Assembly: GCA_019359415.1 (NCBI GenBank)
Contig: JAHHHH010000058.1
Span: 1 to 47,948 of the forward strand
Direction: 5' to 3'
DNA length: 47,948 bases
From: Iphinoe sp. HA4291-MV1
GTDB taxonomy: Bacteria; Cyanobacteriota; Cyanobacteriia; Cyanobacteriales; Nostocaceae
Position 1 is the first letter of the stretch; every line of letters begins with the position of its first letter. The notes below the pieces were generated by a model. That model was not told where the DNA came from. It was given only the letters and a program-made list of their open reading frames with translations, and did not search any database. This document shows, one piece after another, positions 1-7,981 of this stretch. The translations under genes were made by a program, and so were the position numbers.

Positions 1-80
1 GCGTGAAACGCTGCTGCGGCGACGATAGTTGGTGGGTAGCTGCCTGCTACAATAGCTCGGTGCCAGGACTATCTTTCTGC

Positions 81-119
81 TCAAAGGCTCGTTGTGAATT
101 GCTCACAACGAGCCTTTGA
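81..119. terminator. Perfect 17-bp hairpin, terminator-like
   Basis: Positions 81-97 and 103-119 are perfectly complementary (17 bp) around a five-base loop. No clear T run follows on either strand. It probably ends a gene lying before the window or belongs to a mobile element. Bases 1-80 show no gene that I recognise. Confidence 0.5.
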
Positions 120-175
120 CTTTGAGATAATGCACTATCACCAGGAGGTTTAGACTATAGCGGTTCTCAATTGAG

Positions 176-280
176 TCACATACAGTAACCGCAATGTTTG
201 AACCACCCAAGAATATCACTCAAATTAATACTCTCAAAAGCTTCTGTAATCGCTTTATCTAAATCTTCATATGTACGGGC
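176..280 (-). pseudogene. C-terminal fragment of a transposase (IS630-like end)
   Basis: Read on the minus strand, about 33 codons end in a stop at 176-178 and spell a C-terminus containing the motif LSDILGWFKHCGY. I recognise this as the tail of a transposase family common in Nostocales, probably IS630-like. Just outside the stop lies TATAGCGGTTCTC (156-168), whose inverted copy recurs at 45767-45779, so it is probably the element's end. The rest of the transposase is missing: at about 275-300 the frame runs into a different transposase fragment. The family name comes from memory of such sequences, not a search. Confidence 0.5.
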
Positions 281-587
281 TGCGAGCGAGCGTTAATATT
301 CTTTGCATTTCTTCAACTTCATTCATGATTGGAGTGAAAAGCTCTTTCTCGGCTAAATCAACTTCCTTAGCAATTATTAATTGTGTATCAAGCTCTCTCA
401 AGGAGCCTAATCTCCTTTCTTTTTGGGATAAACGACGTTTTTTCGCTACTTCTAGATAATCTTTTCTGACTATTTCCCGATAGGTTCTTGGTTTTTTCTC
501 TAATTTCCCCCTTATCTGTTCATAAAAAGGGTTACTAATGACACTAAGTAGTGAAACAGTAACGAATGGTGATGCAAGGATTTCGGG
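268..587 (-). pseudogene. Internal fragment of an IS5-like transposase
   Basis: A minus-strand frame is open from 587 down to a stop at 268-270, about 106 codons, with no start codon at its head. It contains SVISNPFYEQIRGKLEK followed by KPRTYREIVRKDYLEVAKKRR, which resembles the region of IS5/IS1182-type transposases just after the N-terminal domain. Both the beginning and the catalytic C-terminal part are missing, and the downstream end is fused to another transposase tail, so this is a dead fragment. The exact IS family is uncertain. Confidence 0.5.
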
Positions 588-747
588 TTATTCTAGCCTT
601 TTTTCTTGCACTTGAATACATTTCTCTGGTCTGAAAATCCACAGAATGCTACCTTTTCCTACTTTTTCAGCAACCCCTATTTATGTTATTAATGCTGCGT
701 TGTACTATCGTGTACATAATTCCAATTGTTAAGAGAGTGTGTTTTCT

Positions 748-1347
748 ATGTCATCCATTATCAGGCTTGCTAGTGAACAGGATGCTAAGCAAGTTCTGGA
801 AATTTACGCCCCCTTTTGCGGTGATTCACCTGTGTCTTTTGAGGTTCAACCACCAACTTTAGATGAAATGCAGCAGCGCATTGCCAAAGTTCTACAGATG
901 TTGCCTTGGCTGGTGTGCGAGCATGATGGGGAAGTTCTCGGATATGTTTATGCTATACCTCATAGAGACAGAACTGCCTATCAGTGGGCTGTTGATGTAT
1001 CCGTTTATATACATAAAGCAGCACGTCGTTCAGGCATAGGACGAGCCTTGTATACGTCGCTGTTTAAAATTCTAGTGCTTCAAGATTATTACAGCGCCTA
1101 CGGAGGTGTCACTCTCCCAAACATAGGTAGTGAAAGACTGCATGAAGTGATGGGATTTCAGCTCATTGGGATATATCAAGGTGTAGGATACAAGTGTGGT
1201 GCGTGGCATGATGTAGGGTGGTATGAGCTATCTTTGCAACCGCGATCGCCCAATCCTAAGCCTCCTATCAACATCAACGCGTTACGCAATACCTTAGAAT
1301 TGAAATACGCCTTGGCTAGTGGAGTGTCTTTCCTCAAGCTTGCTTAA
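748..1347 (+). CDS. GNAT acetyltransferase, phosphinothricin N-acetyltransferase-like
   Basis: The 199-residue product is a single-domain GNAT enzyme that should move an acetyl group from acetyl-CoA to a small amine. The start of the domain (IIRLASEQDAKQVLEIYAP), the VSVYIHKAARRSGIGRALY block that includes the acetyl-CoA pyrophosphate loop (R-x-x-G-I-G-R), and the closing G-x-W-H-D-V-G-W-Y segment all match the bar/pat subfamily. I start at the ATG at 748 rather than the in-frame GTG at 739, because an AGAGAG purine stretch sits about 10 bases before it. The last 30 residues extend past the usual domain end and are unremarkable. The gene stands alone among mobile-element debris, and its stop directly abuts a transposase fragment on the other strand. 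The natural substrate is unknown; many family members act on methionine derivatives or other amines. Confidence 0.8.
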   Translation: MSSIIRLASEQDAKQVLEIYAPFCGDSPVSFEVQPPTLDEMQQRIAKVLQMLPWLVCEHDGEVLGYVYAIPHRDRTAYQWAVDVSVYIHKAARRSGIGRALYTSLFKILVLQDYYSAYGGVTLPNIGSERLHEVMGFQLIGIYQGVGYKCGAWHDVGWYELSLQPRSPNPKPPININALRNTLELKYALASGVSFLKLA

Positions 1348-1566
1348 TTATTTGGTTTTAGAAACTTCTGGACTACGAATCACTATATGTCCCTTTTCAC
1401 CTTGTTGGATAGCCAATACTAATGGACGCTCATTTGCTTTTGCATTGGAGGGTAATGCTTGAATTGACACTCCCCAGCAATCAAGGCAAGAGGATTCTTG
1501 GTTCGTTGACTCACCACTAGACAGCAGGCTTGCGCTAACCGCCCAGGAGGGTAAATCTCCCCAAGC
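1348..1566 (-). pseudogene. C-terminal fragment of IS200/IS605-type TnpB
   Basis: A minus-strand frame of 72 codons contains AWGDLPSWAVSASLLSSGES followed by TNQES, which is typical of the tail of cyanobacterial IS605-type TnpB (RNA-guided nuclease) proteins. The RuvC-like catalytic part is missing. The frame then runs on into residues of unknown origin and ends directly against the acetyltransferase stop. It is broken and should not be active. Confidence 0.5.
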
Positions 1567-1680
1567 TTATATAACATTATCAATATCTTCTAAACTTAAA
1601 CCTAACTGCGTTTGTTCTCATTTAAGGACTTCTTCATACTCGAGTGCTAGGGCGGTAGAAATATTTAATTGTCAGCGCGG
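1567..1680 (-). pseudogene. Decayed PIN-domain toxin fragment
   Basis: A minus-strand stretch encodes ISTALALEYEEVLK, then an in-frame TGA, then EQTQLGLSLEDIDNVI and a TAA at 1567-1569. This matches the middle of PIN-domain toxins (COG1569-like), where a conserved ALxLEYEEVLxR block is expected. An internal stop and missing ends make it a relic. No antitoxin partner is visible beside it. Confidence 0.45.
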
Positions 1681-1806
1681 TTATTTTTAAATACTCCGGT
1701 TTTACTCCCGCTCCAATTAAATGCTCACAAGCTATCGATCCAAAAAACTTCGGAAACATATATAACGGTTTTGAAACCATACCCAACCCATTTAAAATCA
1801 TCGCTT

Positions 1807-1947
1807 TTACTGCTTGTCCTTGATGTCTCCAAAGTGCTTGACTAGACTCTGTTGAATAGCTCCGATGGAAGCCACTTCTGCTTGCTTTCTCTGATGACGA
1901 AAACTTTTTTTTGCACCGACAGATTTACTTCCAAAACCCTGAGACAT
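1807..1947 (-). CDS. Short ORF of unknown function (46 aa), doubtful
   Basis: An ATG at 1947 opens a 46-residue lysine- and glutamine-rich frame beginning MSQGFGSKSVGAKKSF. I do not recognise it. It lies in a stretch dominated by mobile-element and toxin fragments, so it is as likely to be the start of a broken gene as a real small protein. Between 1681 and 1806 I see nothing definable. Confidence 0.2.
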   Translation of the reverse strand: MSQGFGSKSVGAKKSFRHQRKQAEVASIGAIQQSLVKHFGDIKDKQ

Positions 1948-2188
1948 TAGGTGTGTTCCTTGAGATTTTTAACGACGGCATTGCTGTCATCTCACTTATT
2001 TTGCTCCAAAGTCAAGTACGTACGATTTCTACTCTAGTTCTCTATACTTACTATGCCTCATTTGTCAAGCTCGAATTATACTAAATGAGATGAGCTTACC
2101 CTGGACCCTGATTTTTTTTGAACGTGTCCGGTTCGGGGGACTATGACATCATCAGAGGTATTAGTGTGTTACTTCGTTCCTAACCCTG

Positions 2189-2350
2189 TTTTGTCACTCT
2201 CGGAAAAGAAAAATCAAAGCCAAATTTTGAACTGTAGATAGAACGGGCATTTGAGCGTTTATTTTCTAACACAATGCCTTAAATCATGGCTTTTGGTAAA
2301 AGTCTTATGCTGTAAGCATTCCAGATTATTCTCTACCGAAAGTGACAAAA
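2189..2350. mobile_element. MITE-like element with 15-bp terminal inverted repeats
   Basis: TTTTGTCACTCTCGG at 2189-2203 is mirrored by CCGAAAGTGACAAAA at 2336-2350, with one mismatch. The 162-bp interval has no ORF, as expected for a non-autonomous miniature element. No matching full-length element is present in the window. The flanks 1948-2188 and 2351-2444 hold nothing that I can name. Confidence 0.5.
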
Positions 2351-2444
2351 GAGAGCTAAGATTCCTTTCTCGATAATGAGTTAGCGCCGTTATGGGAGCG
2401 GTGGCGTTGACTGAGGATGAGCTTTAGAGCCGGTTTATCTGTTC

Positions 2445-3554
2445 CTACGTCAAAACCAAATTATCCCGATGAACTACGGTTTCCACACCAACATAACCTA
2501 AAATACCAGGAATTTCACTGGAACGGCGTCCGCGAATCTTTTGCAGTTCGGTGCTACTGTAGTTTACAAGTCCTCGAGCAATTTCATGACCGTTTCTATC
2601 GCACAGTTGCACTGCTTCTTGAGTGTCAAATTCCCCTTCTACTGCGCTAATACCAGCTGCTAACAACGATTTACCCGCACCAGAAATTGCTAGCACTGCT
2701 CCCTCATCCAAATAAAGTTTCCCTGCAGGAATCAAACCATATGCTATCCAACGTTTACGAGCAGAAGCTGGTTCAGGTTGCGGTTCAAAGTGAGTGCCAA
2801 TGGCTTCGCCCTGTAAAATTTGTTCTATGTTGCGGGGGTATCGTCCTTCGGTAATCACGGTACGAACACCAGCAGCGATCGCAATTCGTGCTGCAGAAAT
2901 TTTGGTCAGCATACCGCCAGTACCCCATTGGGAACCTTGTGTGCCTGTTTGTACCTGTAATTCTGCTAATTCTTTGATGTTGCTCACTAAAGCAATAGGC
3001 TGAGCATCAGGTACAGAACGGGGATCGGCTGAGTAAAGCCTGTCAACATCGGTCAGCAAAAATAGCCAATCTGCTTCCACTAAGCTAGCAACTAAGGCAG
3101 AAAGGGTGTCATTGTCTCCAAATTTCAGTTCCTCCACTGCGACTGTATCATTCTCATTCACCACCGGAATGACTCCTAGTTCCAGTAATTCCCTGAATGT
3201 GTTGTAGACGTTAAGGTAACGACTGCGCTGTACTAAGTCGCTGCGGGTGAGCAAAACCTGAGCAATTGGCTGTTGCAGTGTAGTAAATAAATCATCGTAC
3301 ACCCGTATTAACCTGCCTTGCCCTACTGCTGCAACTGCTTGTTTTAAAGCGATCACTTTGGGACGTTCTGTTAAGCCTAGCCGCGCACAACCCACCCCTA
3401 CAGCGCCAGAGGATACCAAAATGACCTTATGACCCTGTCGCCGCAGATGTGAAAGGGTTTCTGCTAAAGTCGCAATTGTGGAAAGTGCCAGTTGTCCGGT
3501 TTCTGGTTGAGTCAGGCTGGATGTGCCAATTTTGACGACAATTGTTTTAGTCAT
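2445..3554 (-). CDS. proB: Glutamate 5-kinase
   Basis: ProB phosphorylates L-glutamate with ATP to give gamma-glutamyl phosphate, the first and feedback-regulated step of proline synthesis. The 369-residue product has the N-terminal amino-acid-kinase domain (start [21 protein letters not shown]; the [20 protein letters not shown] substrate loop; [12 protein letters not shown]) and a C-terminal PUA domain from about residue 275, as in the E. coli enzyme of similar length. An in-frame ATG lies 21 bases further upstream, but those seven codons are made of the heptamer array GGGCAAT, so I start at 3554, where the conserved [10 protein letters not shown] begins. The next gene upstream, yqeG, is on the same strand 220 bp away, with a strong hairpin between them, so the two are probably separate transcripts. 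No proA is nearby. Confidence 0.95.
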   Translation of the reverse strand: MTKTIVVKIGTSSLTQPETGQLALSTIATLAETLSHLRRQGHKVILVSSGAVGVGCARLGLTERPKVIALKQAVAAVGQGRLIRVYDDLFTTLQQPIAQVLLTRSDLVQRSRYLNVYNTFRELLELGVIPVVNENDTVAVEELKFGDNDTLSALVASLVEADWLFLLTDVDRLYSADPRSVPDAQPIALVSNIKELAELQVQTGTQGSQWGTGGMLTKISAARIAIAAGVRTVITEGRYPRNIEQILQGEAIGTHFEPQPEPASARKRWIAYGLIPAGKLYLDEGAVLAISGAGKSLLAAGISAVEGEFDTQEAVQLCDRNGHEIARGLVNYSSTELQKIRGRRSSEIPGILGYVGVETVVHRDNLVLT

Positions 3555-3587
3555 TGGGCAATGGGCAATGGGCAATGGGCAATGGGC
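3552..3587. repeat. Heptamer array (GGGCAAT)
   Basis: About five tandem copies of a seven-base unit lie directly against, and include, the start codon of proB. Related arrays precede tilS and hmpE. Such short tandemly repeated repeats are typical of heterocystous cyanobacteria. Confidence 0.75.
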
Positions 3588-3612
3588 TCCACTCCCTCTT
3601 CGGTTATAAATT

Positions 3613-3654
3613 GCAAAGCGTCAGCCCCTCTATATATTGAGGCTGACGCTTTGC
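3613..3654. terminator. Strong hairpin between yqeG and proB
   Basis: GCAAAGCGTCAGCC (3613-3626) pairs perfectly with 3641-3654 around a 14-base loop. On the plus strand it is followed by CTTTTTG; on the minus strand it is followed only by an AT-rich stretch. It could end yqeG transcription or act in the proB leader. Confidence 0.45.
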
Positions 3655-3773
3655 TTTTTGATATTGACTTGTTATCGGCTAGGGTCTTTATTTGGCTGAC
3701 CCCATATTATTTATGTTTATTATGATCCCCGATTTTTGTTTCAAACAAAGTTTTTTTTATTTTTTCTTTAGAT

Positions 3774-4331
3774 TTACTTTCCTGACGATTTGTCAACTTT
3801 TGTAATCCTCCTTGTTTTAGGAGTCATGGAGGCACCGAGAATTTCAGATATCCAAACTTCAAAGTTGCGTACCGGATGGGAACGAAGAGCAACATCTGGA
3901 TGGATAATCGGTTCTACCAGAATAGTAAACATTCCTAAGCGATTACCTGCTAAGACATCAGTGAATAACCTATCTCCCACCATGCCTACCTGGTGTACAG
4001 GTAAATTCATCGCCTTGAGTGCTTGGCGAATTTTACGTCGCGAGGGCTTAGCAGCACCTAAGAAATAAGGTAGGTTGAGCGATCGCGCAATTCCACCAAT
4101 CCGGGTGTCACTCAGGTTATTACTAACCAACCACAACTTTACACTGGGGCGTATTTGTTCTACCCACTGTTGCAGTTCCACAGAAGCTGACGCGACTCTG
4201 ATTGGAACTAATGTTTCATCTACATCCAATACCAGCCCCTTCAGCCCGTATTTTTGGATAATGTCTGGCGTGAGGTTCAACACTGAACCTTTTAGAATCA
4301 AGTTAGGCTTGAGGAGATTGTTCCAACGCAT
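3774..4331 (-). CDS. yqeG: YqeG-family HAD phosphatase (HAD IIIA)
   Basis: This 185-residue protein belongs to the YqeG family of HAD-superfamily phosphatases, conserved in cyanobacteria, Firmicutes and plants; plant and bacterial relatives have been linked to phosphatidylglycerophosphate dephosphorylation. Motif I is DVDETLVP, with the nucleophile and acid/base aspartates at about residues 36 and 38. Motif II is LVSNN, and motif III/IV is the K-P-S-R-R-K stretch plus MVGDRLFTDVLAGN. The length is normal for the family. The C-terminal 20 residues are basic and variable. Its neighbours do not define a pathway. The true substrate in this organism is unproven. Confidence 0.88.
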   Translation of the reverse strand: MRWNNLLKPNLILKGSVLNLTPDIIQKYGLKGLVLDVDETLVPIRVASASVELQQWVEQIRPSVKLWLVSNNLSDTRIGGIARSLNLPYFLGAAKPSRRKIRQALKAMNLPVHQVGMVGDRLFTDVLAGNRLGMFTILVEPIIHPDVALRSHPVRNFEVWISEILGASMTPKTRRITKVDKSSGK

Positions 4332-4374
4332 AAATCAAGAATCAAGAGTTAAGAGTCAAAAGTCAAAAGTCAAT
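4332..4374. repeat. Short degenerate tandem repeat (AAGTCAA type)
   Basis: AATCAAGA and AAGTCAA units are repeated just before the yqeG start codon. This is the same class of short tandem repeat as at other gene starts in the window. Confidence 0.45.
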
Positions 4375-4519
4375 GGCAACCAACTTATGACTAATGACTG
4401 AAAAAATCTTTCTTTTTACCCTTATGGGTATCTCCTCCAACAGAGGCTGCTTCAGTTGCCAGTTGCTGTAGCCTGACCGAACCCGTCCACCGCACTGGCT
4501 CACTTTTTACTTGCTTTGA

Positions 4520-5551
4520 CTAGACACTAGACAAAGAGTAGACTTGACCATCAATCAACAGTCGAGTGATTCCCTTTGCTTGTAGATGATAACGTGCTTT
4601 GTGCAGTATTTTGGTATCGGGAATTTTAATCACGCGATCGCGCTTGGTTGAGAAGCGCTTTGCCACTCGATGGTTATCGAATATTGGTAGCGTTCTTTGT
4701 TGGGTTTCCAGGCTAGGAATTTGCCCTAAGTCGCCAAAGTCCCTAAGTGGACGGGTGATTAATTCCGAGGAGCGGTCTATCACTAAATAGCAAGTTTTGG
4801 GTAAAGTAGCTGCTGACAGTGGTAAGACTCGAACTAATGCATCACCTGACCTTGATCTTGTGACAAAAGGCGAGGCTGGTTCAAAGTCTTCTTCGTCTAG
4901 ATATTCCTCATCATCATCATCATCCAAATCCTCTAAATCATCTGACTCATCTAGCAAGTCTTCGCCAAACATTTCTGCTATGACGTTGGCTTCTGGACGT
5001 GTATCTTCTTCTAAAAGCGGACTGGGAATGCTAGTGATTTCTGGAGGTCTTTGTTCCAGAAGTTCCAATTGCTCAGCAACTGGTTGCTCATCTCGCGACT
5101 CTCGGCGGATCGGTAAACTTGGTTTTGCTGTAGCCGAGGAACGCCGCTTCAGTCGTCTGGTAGGTGAAGTTGGTTCATCAACTTCCATCAGGTGTGATTC
5201 TTGTACCACGACTGGTTCTTCTTGCTGCTGAACCTTGACGACACTTTGTTCAGAAACGGGATATGCTACCTCTTGCTCTTGTGTCTGGTCTTCGGGTGGC
5301 TGGTTGCCAAATACAGGCAAATTGTCGTAATTGACCTGTGCTCTTCCTTCAGGAGTTCTAGCAGCACGCTTCAAAGACACGAGGTATTCATACTCATCTT
5401 CTGGCAAAGTACTTTTGAGTAAGCGGCTAATCGTCGAGTTACTCACGTCATAGCGCTCTGCCAAAGTTGAGGTCGTTTCAGCAGTTTCGCGATACAATTT
5501 AAGAATTTCTTGTTTATCTGATTCTGTTAGTTTTCTCACAGTAGACACCAC
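4520..5551 (-). CDS. Helix-turn-helix protein with very acidic central region
   Basis: The 343-residue product starts with a clear resolvase/transposase-type HTH (residues 7-50: KQEILKLYRETAETTSTLAE and then YDVSNSTISRLLKS), so DNA binding is likely. Residues 70-190 are a low-complexity linker rich in Q, E, P and S. Residues 190-230 are extremely acidic, with a run of about 12 Asp/Glu around DDLEDLDDDDDEEYLDEEDFE. The C-terminal 110 residues form a conserved-looking domain (TCYLVIDRSSELITRPLRDF; KIPDTKILHKARYHLQAKGI) of unknown function. I recognise the architecture as one that recurs in cyanobacterial genomes without an assigned role. It stands alone in its orientation block. It may be a nucleoid-associated or regulatory protein, which is inference from the HTH only. 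Confidence 0.75.
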   Translation of the reverse strand: MVSTVRKLTESDKQEILKLYRETAETTSTLAERYDVSNSTISRLLKSTLPEDEYEYLVSLKRAARTPEGRAQVNYDNLPVFGNQPPEDQTQEQEVAYPVSEQSVVKVQQQEEPVVVQESHLMEVDEPTSPTRRLKRRSSATAKPSLPIRRESRDEQPVAEQLELLEQRPPEITSIPSPLLEEDTRPEANVIAEMFGEDLLDESDDLEDLDDDDDEEYLDEEDFEPASPFVTRSRSGDALVRVLPLSAATLPKTCYLVIDRSSELITRPLRDFGDLGQIPSLETQQRTLPIFDNHRVAKRFSTKRDRVIKIPDTKILHKARYHLQAKGITRLLIDGQVYSLSSV

Positions 5552-5637
5552 AAACGTCTAAGCTCTTTTTCTTCCACGAGACACGTCGCGAACAGATGAA
5601 TGATGCGTCGTATTCCACCAACAGCGCCCATGCCAAA

Positions 5638-6150
5638 TCAAAATCCACTCCATACCCAAAGTACCTCTAATATCTCTCCATTTTGATAGTTAGGAAGATA
5701 GTTAGGAATCCAATTTGTGGCATATTTAAACCACATGATACTCATCCCCAAAAACAAATAAATTAGCACAAAAAAGACATCGTCAAGAGAAATGATAGGT
5801 TCTTCTTTCAAGACTATTTCTGTATAACCGAAAAATATCTTTCCAAGGAAATATGAAAGCATAACGATACTGATTGCTAACCAAACACTATAACCACTAA
5901 CAATTTGTGAACTGGGCCAATTTCTTAAGCATAAGACACCAGCACCCAGATAAGCTATTGCTTTATTAAAAATAGATATACCAAGAACATACCAATTTCT
6001 ATACTTTTCTATGCCACTTGAACATAGAATTCTGACATTAAGCAAAAGAAAGTGCAGTAATGCCAGTATATTCCAGCCTAGCCTGGCTAAGACAATGCCT
6101 TGAGTGGAGAACATGGTTTTGGGATGTAACTTGGTGTCAGCGCTACTCAT
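5638..6150 (-). CDS. Hypothetical multi-pass membrane protein
   Basis: I do not recognise the family. The 170-residue protein has about four hydrophobic segments: ILALLHFLLLNVRIL, then AYLGAGVLCL, WLAISIVMLSYFLGKIFFGY and VFFVLIYLFLGMSIMWF, with an aromatic-rich C-terminus. A longer frame starts at a GTG at 6210. I prefer the ATG at 6150 because a GAGG ribosome-binding motif lies six bases before it and the extra 20 residues look unconserved. It is followed on the same strand by nothing before proB's block and preceded by mobile-element debris. Confidence 0.6.
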   Translation of the reverse strand: MSSADTKLHPKTMFSTQGIVLARLGWNILALLHFLLLNVRILCSSGIEKYRNWYVLGISIFNKAIAYLGAGVLCLRNWPSSQIVSGYSVWLAISIVMLSYFLGKIFFGYTEIVLKEEPIISLDDVFFVLIYLFLGMSIMWFKYATNWIPNYLPNYQNGEILEVLWVWSGF

Positions 6151-6210
6151 AACACCTCGCGAGATGTTTGGAAACTCAGAGGCTTGAGCCGCTGAGAGGA
6201 AAAACGACAC

Positions 6211-6780
6211 GAGGGACTTTAGTCCCCATGAAAGGGACTAGTTTTTGATTGGATATAATCCCAGGAACTAGTAAACCTGTTTAAGTCTCCTCGCTCAACA
6301 CAACTAAGATGACTGGTCTTTAACCACGACTTAACAAGAAGTCTTGCAGATAACCCGAACTGGAGAAGTATTCGGAAGTGCGTACCAAGTTGTGTCTCTA
6401 TGAGCTAGTCATCACTTACATTGTCTAACTTGTTTAGGACAAGCCCCTAGCCTTTAGGCAGGGGTTGATGACAGAACTTTACAGTATAAATGCACTCTAG
6501 CAGTTTTTTGGCTAAATGATAGTTCAAGAAGTAATCTTTATGAAAGGGAACAAGTCAATTCAACGCTAAAACTCCTATCCTAGCCACCGGGAATATCCCA
6601 TTCCTCTTACAGAGGGTGGGGTGAAAGGCGGGGGAATTGCGAGACGTTAAGCGACTGAGTTGAGCAATTCCCAATCTCCGTGGGAACAAATGGAGAAAAC
6701 GTGCGATCAAGTGTAGATAGCGGTAGTGAAAAAAGATATAATGTAGAGACTGACTGTATAACAAGCCAGTCTTTTCGATT
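6211..6780. other. Gene-free stretch with IS200/IS605 remnant and tRNA promoter
   Basis: No protein gene is supported here. Around 6441-6466 lies a hairpin (CCCCT, stem-loop, AGGGG) followed by TTGATGAC, the layout of the right end of cyanobacterial IS200/IS605 elements. The 100-200 bases before it could be a leftover guide-RNA scaffold of a lost TnpB, which is inference. After 6500 the sequence is unassigned until the promoter-like TATAAT at 6737. Confidence 0.4.
6737..6742 (+). promoter_or_regulatory. -10 box of the tRNA-Arg promoter
   Basis: A perfect TATAAT lies 39 bases before the tRNA. The -35 region (around 6714-6719) is weak. Confidence 0.45.
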
Positions 6781-6853
6781 GGGTGCGTAACTCAGGGGAT
6801 AGAGTAGCTGCCTTCTAAGCAGCGAGTCGCAGGTTCAAATCCTGCCGCACCCG
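6781..6853 (+). tRNA. tRNA-Arg (anticodon TCT)
   Basis: A full cloverleaf can be drawn. The acceptor stem GGGTGCG pairs with CGCACCC (6846-6852) and G is the discriminator. The D arm is ACTC/GAGT, the anticodon stem GCTGC/GCAGC has loop CTTCTAA (anticodon TCT at 6814-6816, reading AGA), and the T arm is GCAGG-TTCAAAT-CCTGC. No CCA is encoded. It has a good upstream promoter and stands alone. Confidence 0.97.
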
Positions 6854-6960
6854 TTTTAAGTTAAAAAATCATTACCAGTTTTCATGATCCTTGAGTAAGT
6901 CTTGACTATAACAGAAATGACTGTGTGTTATGGTTGACTGGACTTTAAGGAGCTTTCAAA

Positions 6961-7827
6961 ATGCCAATGATGCTGATTCAGGGTAAGTATAGAGTAGTCA
7001 ACGCTGCTCCTGATGGCGATTCCGTCCGGTTTTATCCTAATAACCCTCAGCTTTGGAAAAAATTGCCTACACGAGTCCGCACTAACCACTTAGGAGGCGC
7101 ACAGCTCCGCTTAGATAGCATTGATACTTTAGAAACACACTACCGACCTAACGTTGGTAGTTTTCCAATGCAGCACCAGCCAAAGAAATACGCTCATGCT
7201 GCTGCAAGCGAGCTGTTAGAATTTTTGGGATTTGAGAAAATTACTCGTGGTTCTAATGAGATTATCACATCGGCAGAACCAGAAGAAGTCCCGGGTTTCA
7301 TCCTCACTCGATTTGCTGACGCATATGGGCGGAGTGTCGCTTTTGCGTTCCAAGGTGAATCGGATGCAGCAGATGGTAGCGATGTTTTCTTCAACAAAGC
7401 TTTGCTAGAAAAAAGCGCAAACTATCATATGTTGGTTCAAGGGTTAGCTTACCCCACCTTTTACTCCAAGTTATATCCCGACATAAGAACAGAGTTGGCT
7501 ATAGTCGCAAAGAAAGCTCGTGATGAAAATAAAGGTTTGTGGTCTGTAGACAAAACTAATGAAGGTTTTGTTTTGGAAGAATTGAAAACCATTACTGATC
7601 GCGTAGTCATCTTACCTAAACTATTCCGCCGACTGCTCGGTTATCTTGCTATTAATGATGGTAGTGTATCTCTAAACGGATTTTTAGATTACATTGGATC
7701 TCTTGATGACAAATTGATAATTCTTTCTGAAGGACATGTTACTGAATTTGACTATGTGATAGAGGTTGATGCTAAGAATCTCAAACTAAAATATCTGCCA
7801 GAAGATTTAGTGTTCATAGAAAAATAA
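6961..7827 (+). CDS. Staphylococcal-nuclease-fold (thermonuclease-like) protein
   Basis: This 288-residue protein carries an SNase-like domain in residues 8-195 and an unassigned C-terminal extension of about 90 residues. The nuclease signature is visible: PDGDSV at 17-22, R50 and E58 in LRLDSIDTLE spaced as R35 and E43 of the S. aureus enzyme, R124 in YGRSVAF matching R87, and the late ENKGLW segment. It could therefore be a working Ca2+-dependent endonuclease, although a long insertion separates the motifs. There is no signal peptide, so it should act in the cytoplasm. A perfect AAGGAG ribosome-binding site precedes the ATG. It lies 107 bp after tRNA-Arg, and a MITE with a hairpin follows it. 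Confidence 0.8.
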   Translation: MPMMLIQGKYRVVNAAPDGDSVRFYPNNPQLWKKLPTRVRTNHLGGAQLRLDSIDTLETHYRPNVGSFPMQHQPKKYAHAAASELLEFLGFEKITRGSNEIITSAEPEEVPGFILTRFADAYGRSVAFAFQGESDAADGSDVFFNKALLEKSANYHMLVQGLAYPTFYSKLYPDIRTELAIVAKKARDENKGLWSVDKTNEGFVLEELKTITDRVVILPKLFRRLLGYLAINDGSVSLNGFLDYIGSLDDKLIILSEGHVTEFDYVIEVDAKNLKLKYLPEDLVFIEK

Positions 7828-7836
7828 ATTATCATA

Positions 7837-7936
7837 TAGCAATCCTAAATCATTCGTACAAAGCTATAAACCCGGTATCTCAAAGATACCGGGTTTATCT
7901 GGATTCGCAATTTTTACAAATCAAATAAGATTGCTA
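7837..7936. mobile_element. 100-bp MITE with TA target duplication
   Basis: The element begins TAGCAATCCTAAATCATT and ends with the inverted counterpart AATAAGATTGCTA, with TA on both sides (7835-7836 and 7937-7938). The interior holds a strong hairpin (7867-7897, ACCCGGTATC arm) that could serve as terminator for the nuclease gene. The same terminal sequence opens the insertion at 47822, so this looks like a non-autonomous derivative of that element. Confidence 0.65.
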
Positions 7937-7939
7937 TAT

Positions 7940-7970
7940 CAGTTATCAGTTAACTGTTAACTGATAACTG
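7940..7970. repeat. Near-perfect palindrome (CAGTTATCAGTTAAC arm)
   Basis: A 31-bp inverted repeat lies between the MITE and the end of the peptidase gene. Transcribed, it would form a long hairpin and may end the minus-strand peptidase transcript. Confidence 0.45.
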
Positions 7971-7981
7971 ACAACTGTTAA

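Noticed and set aside
6555-6764. 69-residue minus-strand frame before tRNA-Arg
   Set aside because: Overlaps the tRNA promoter region and has no protein-like conservation or start signals.
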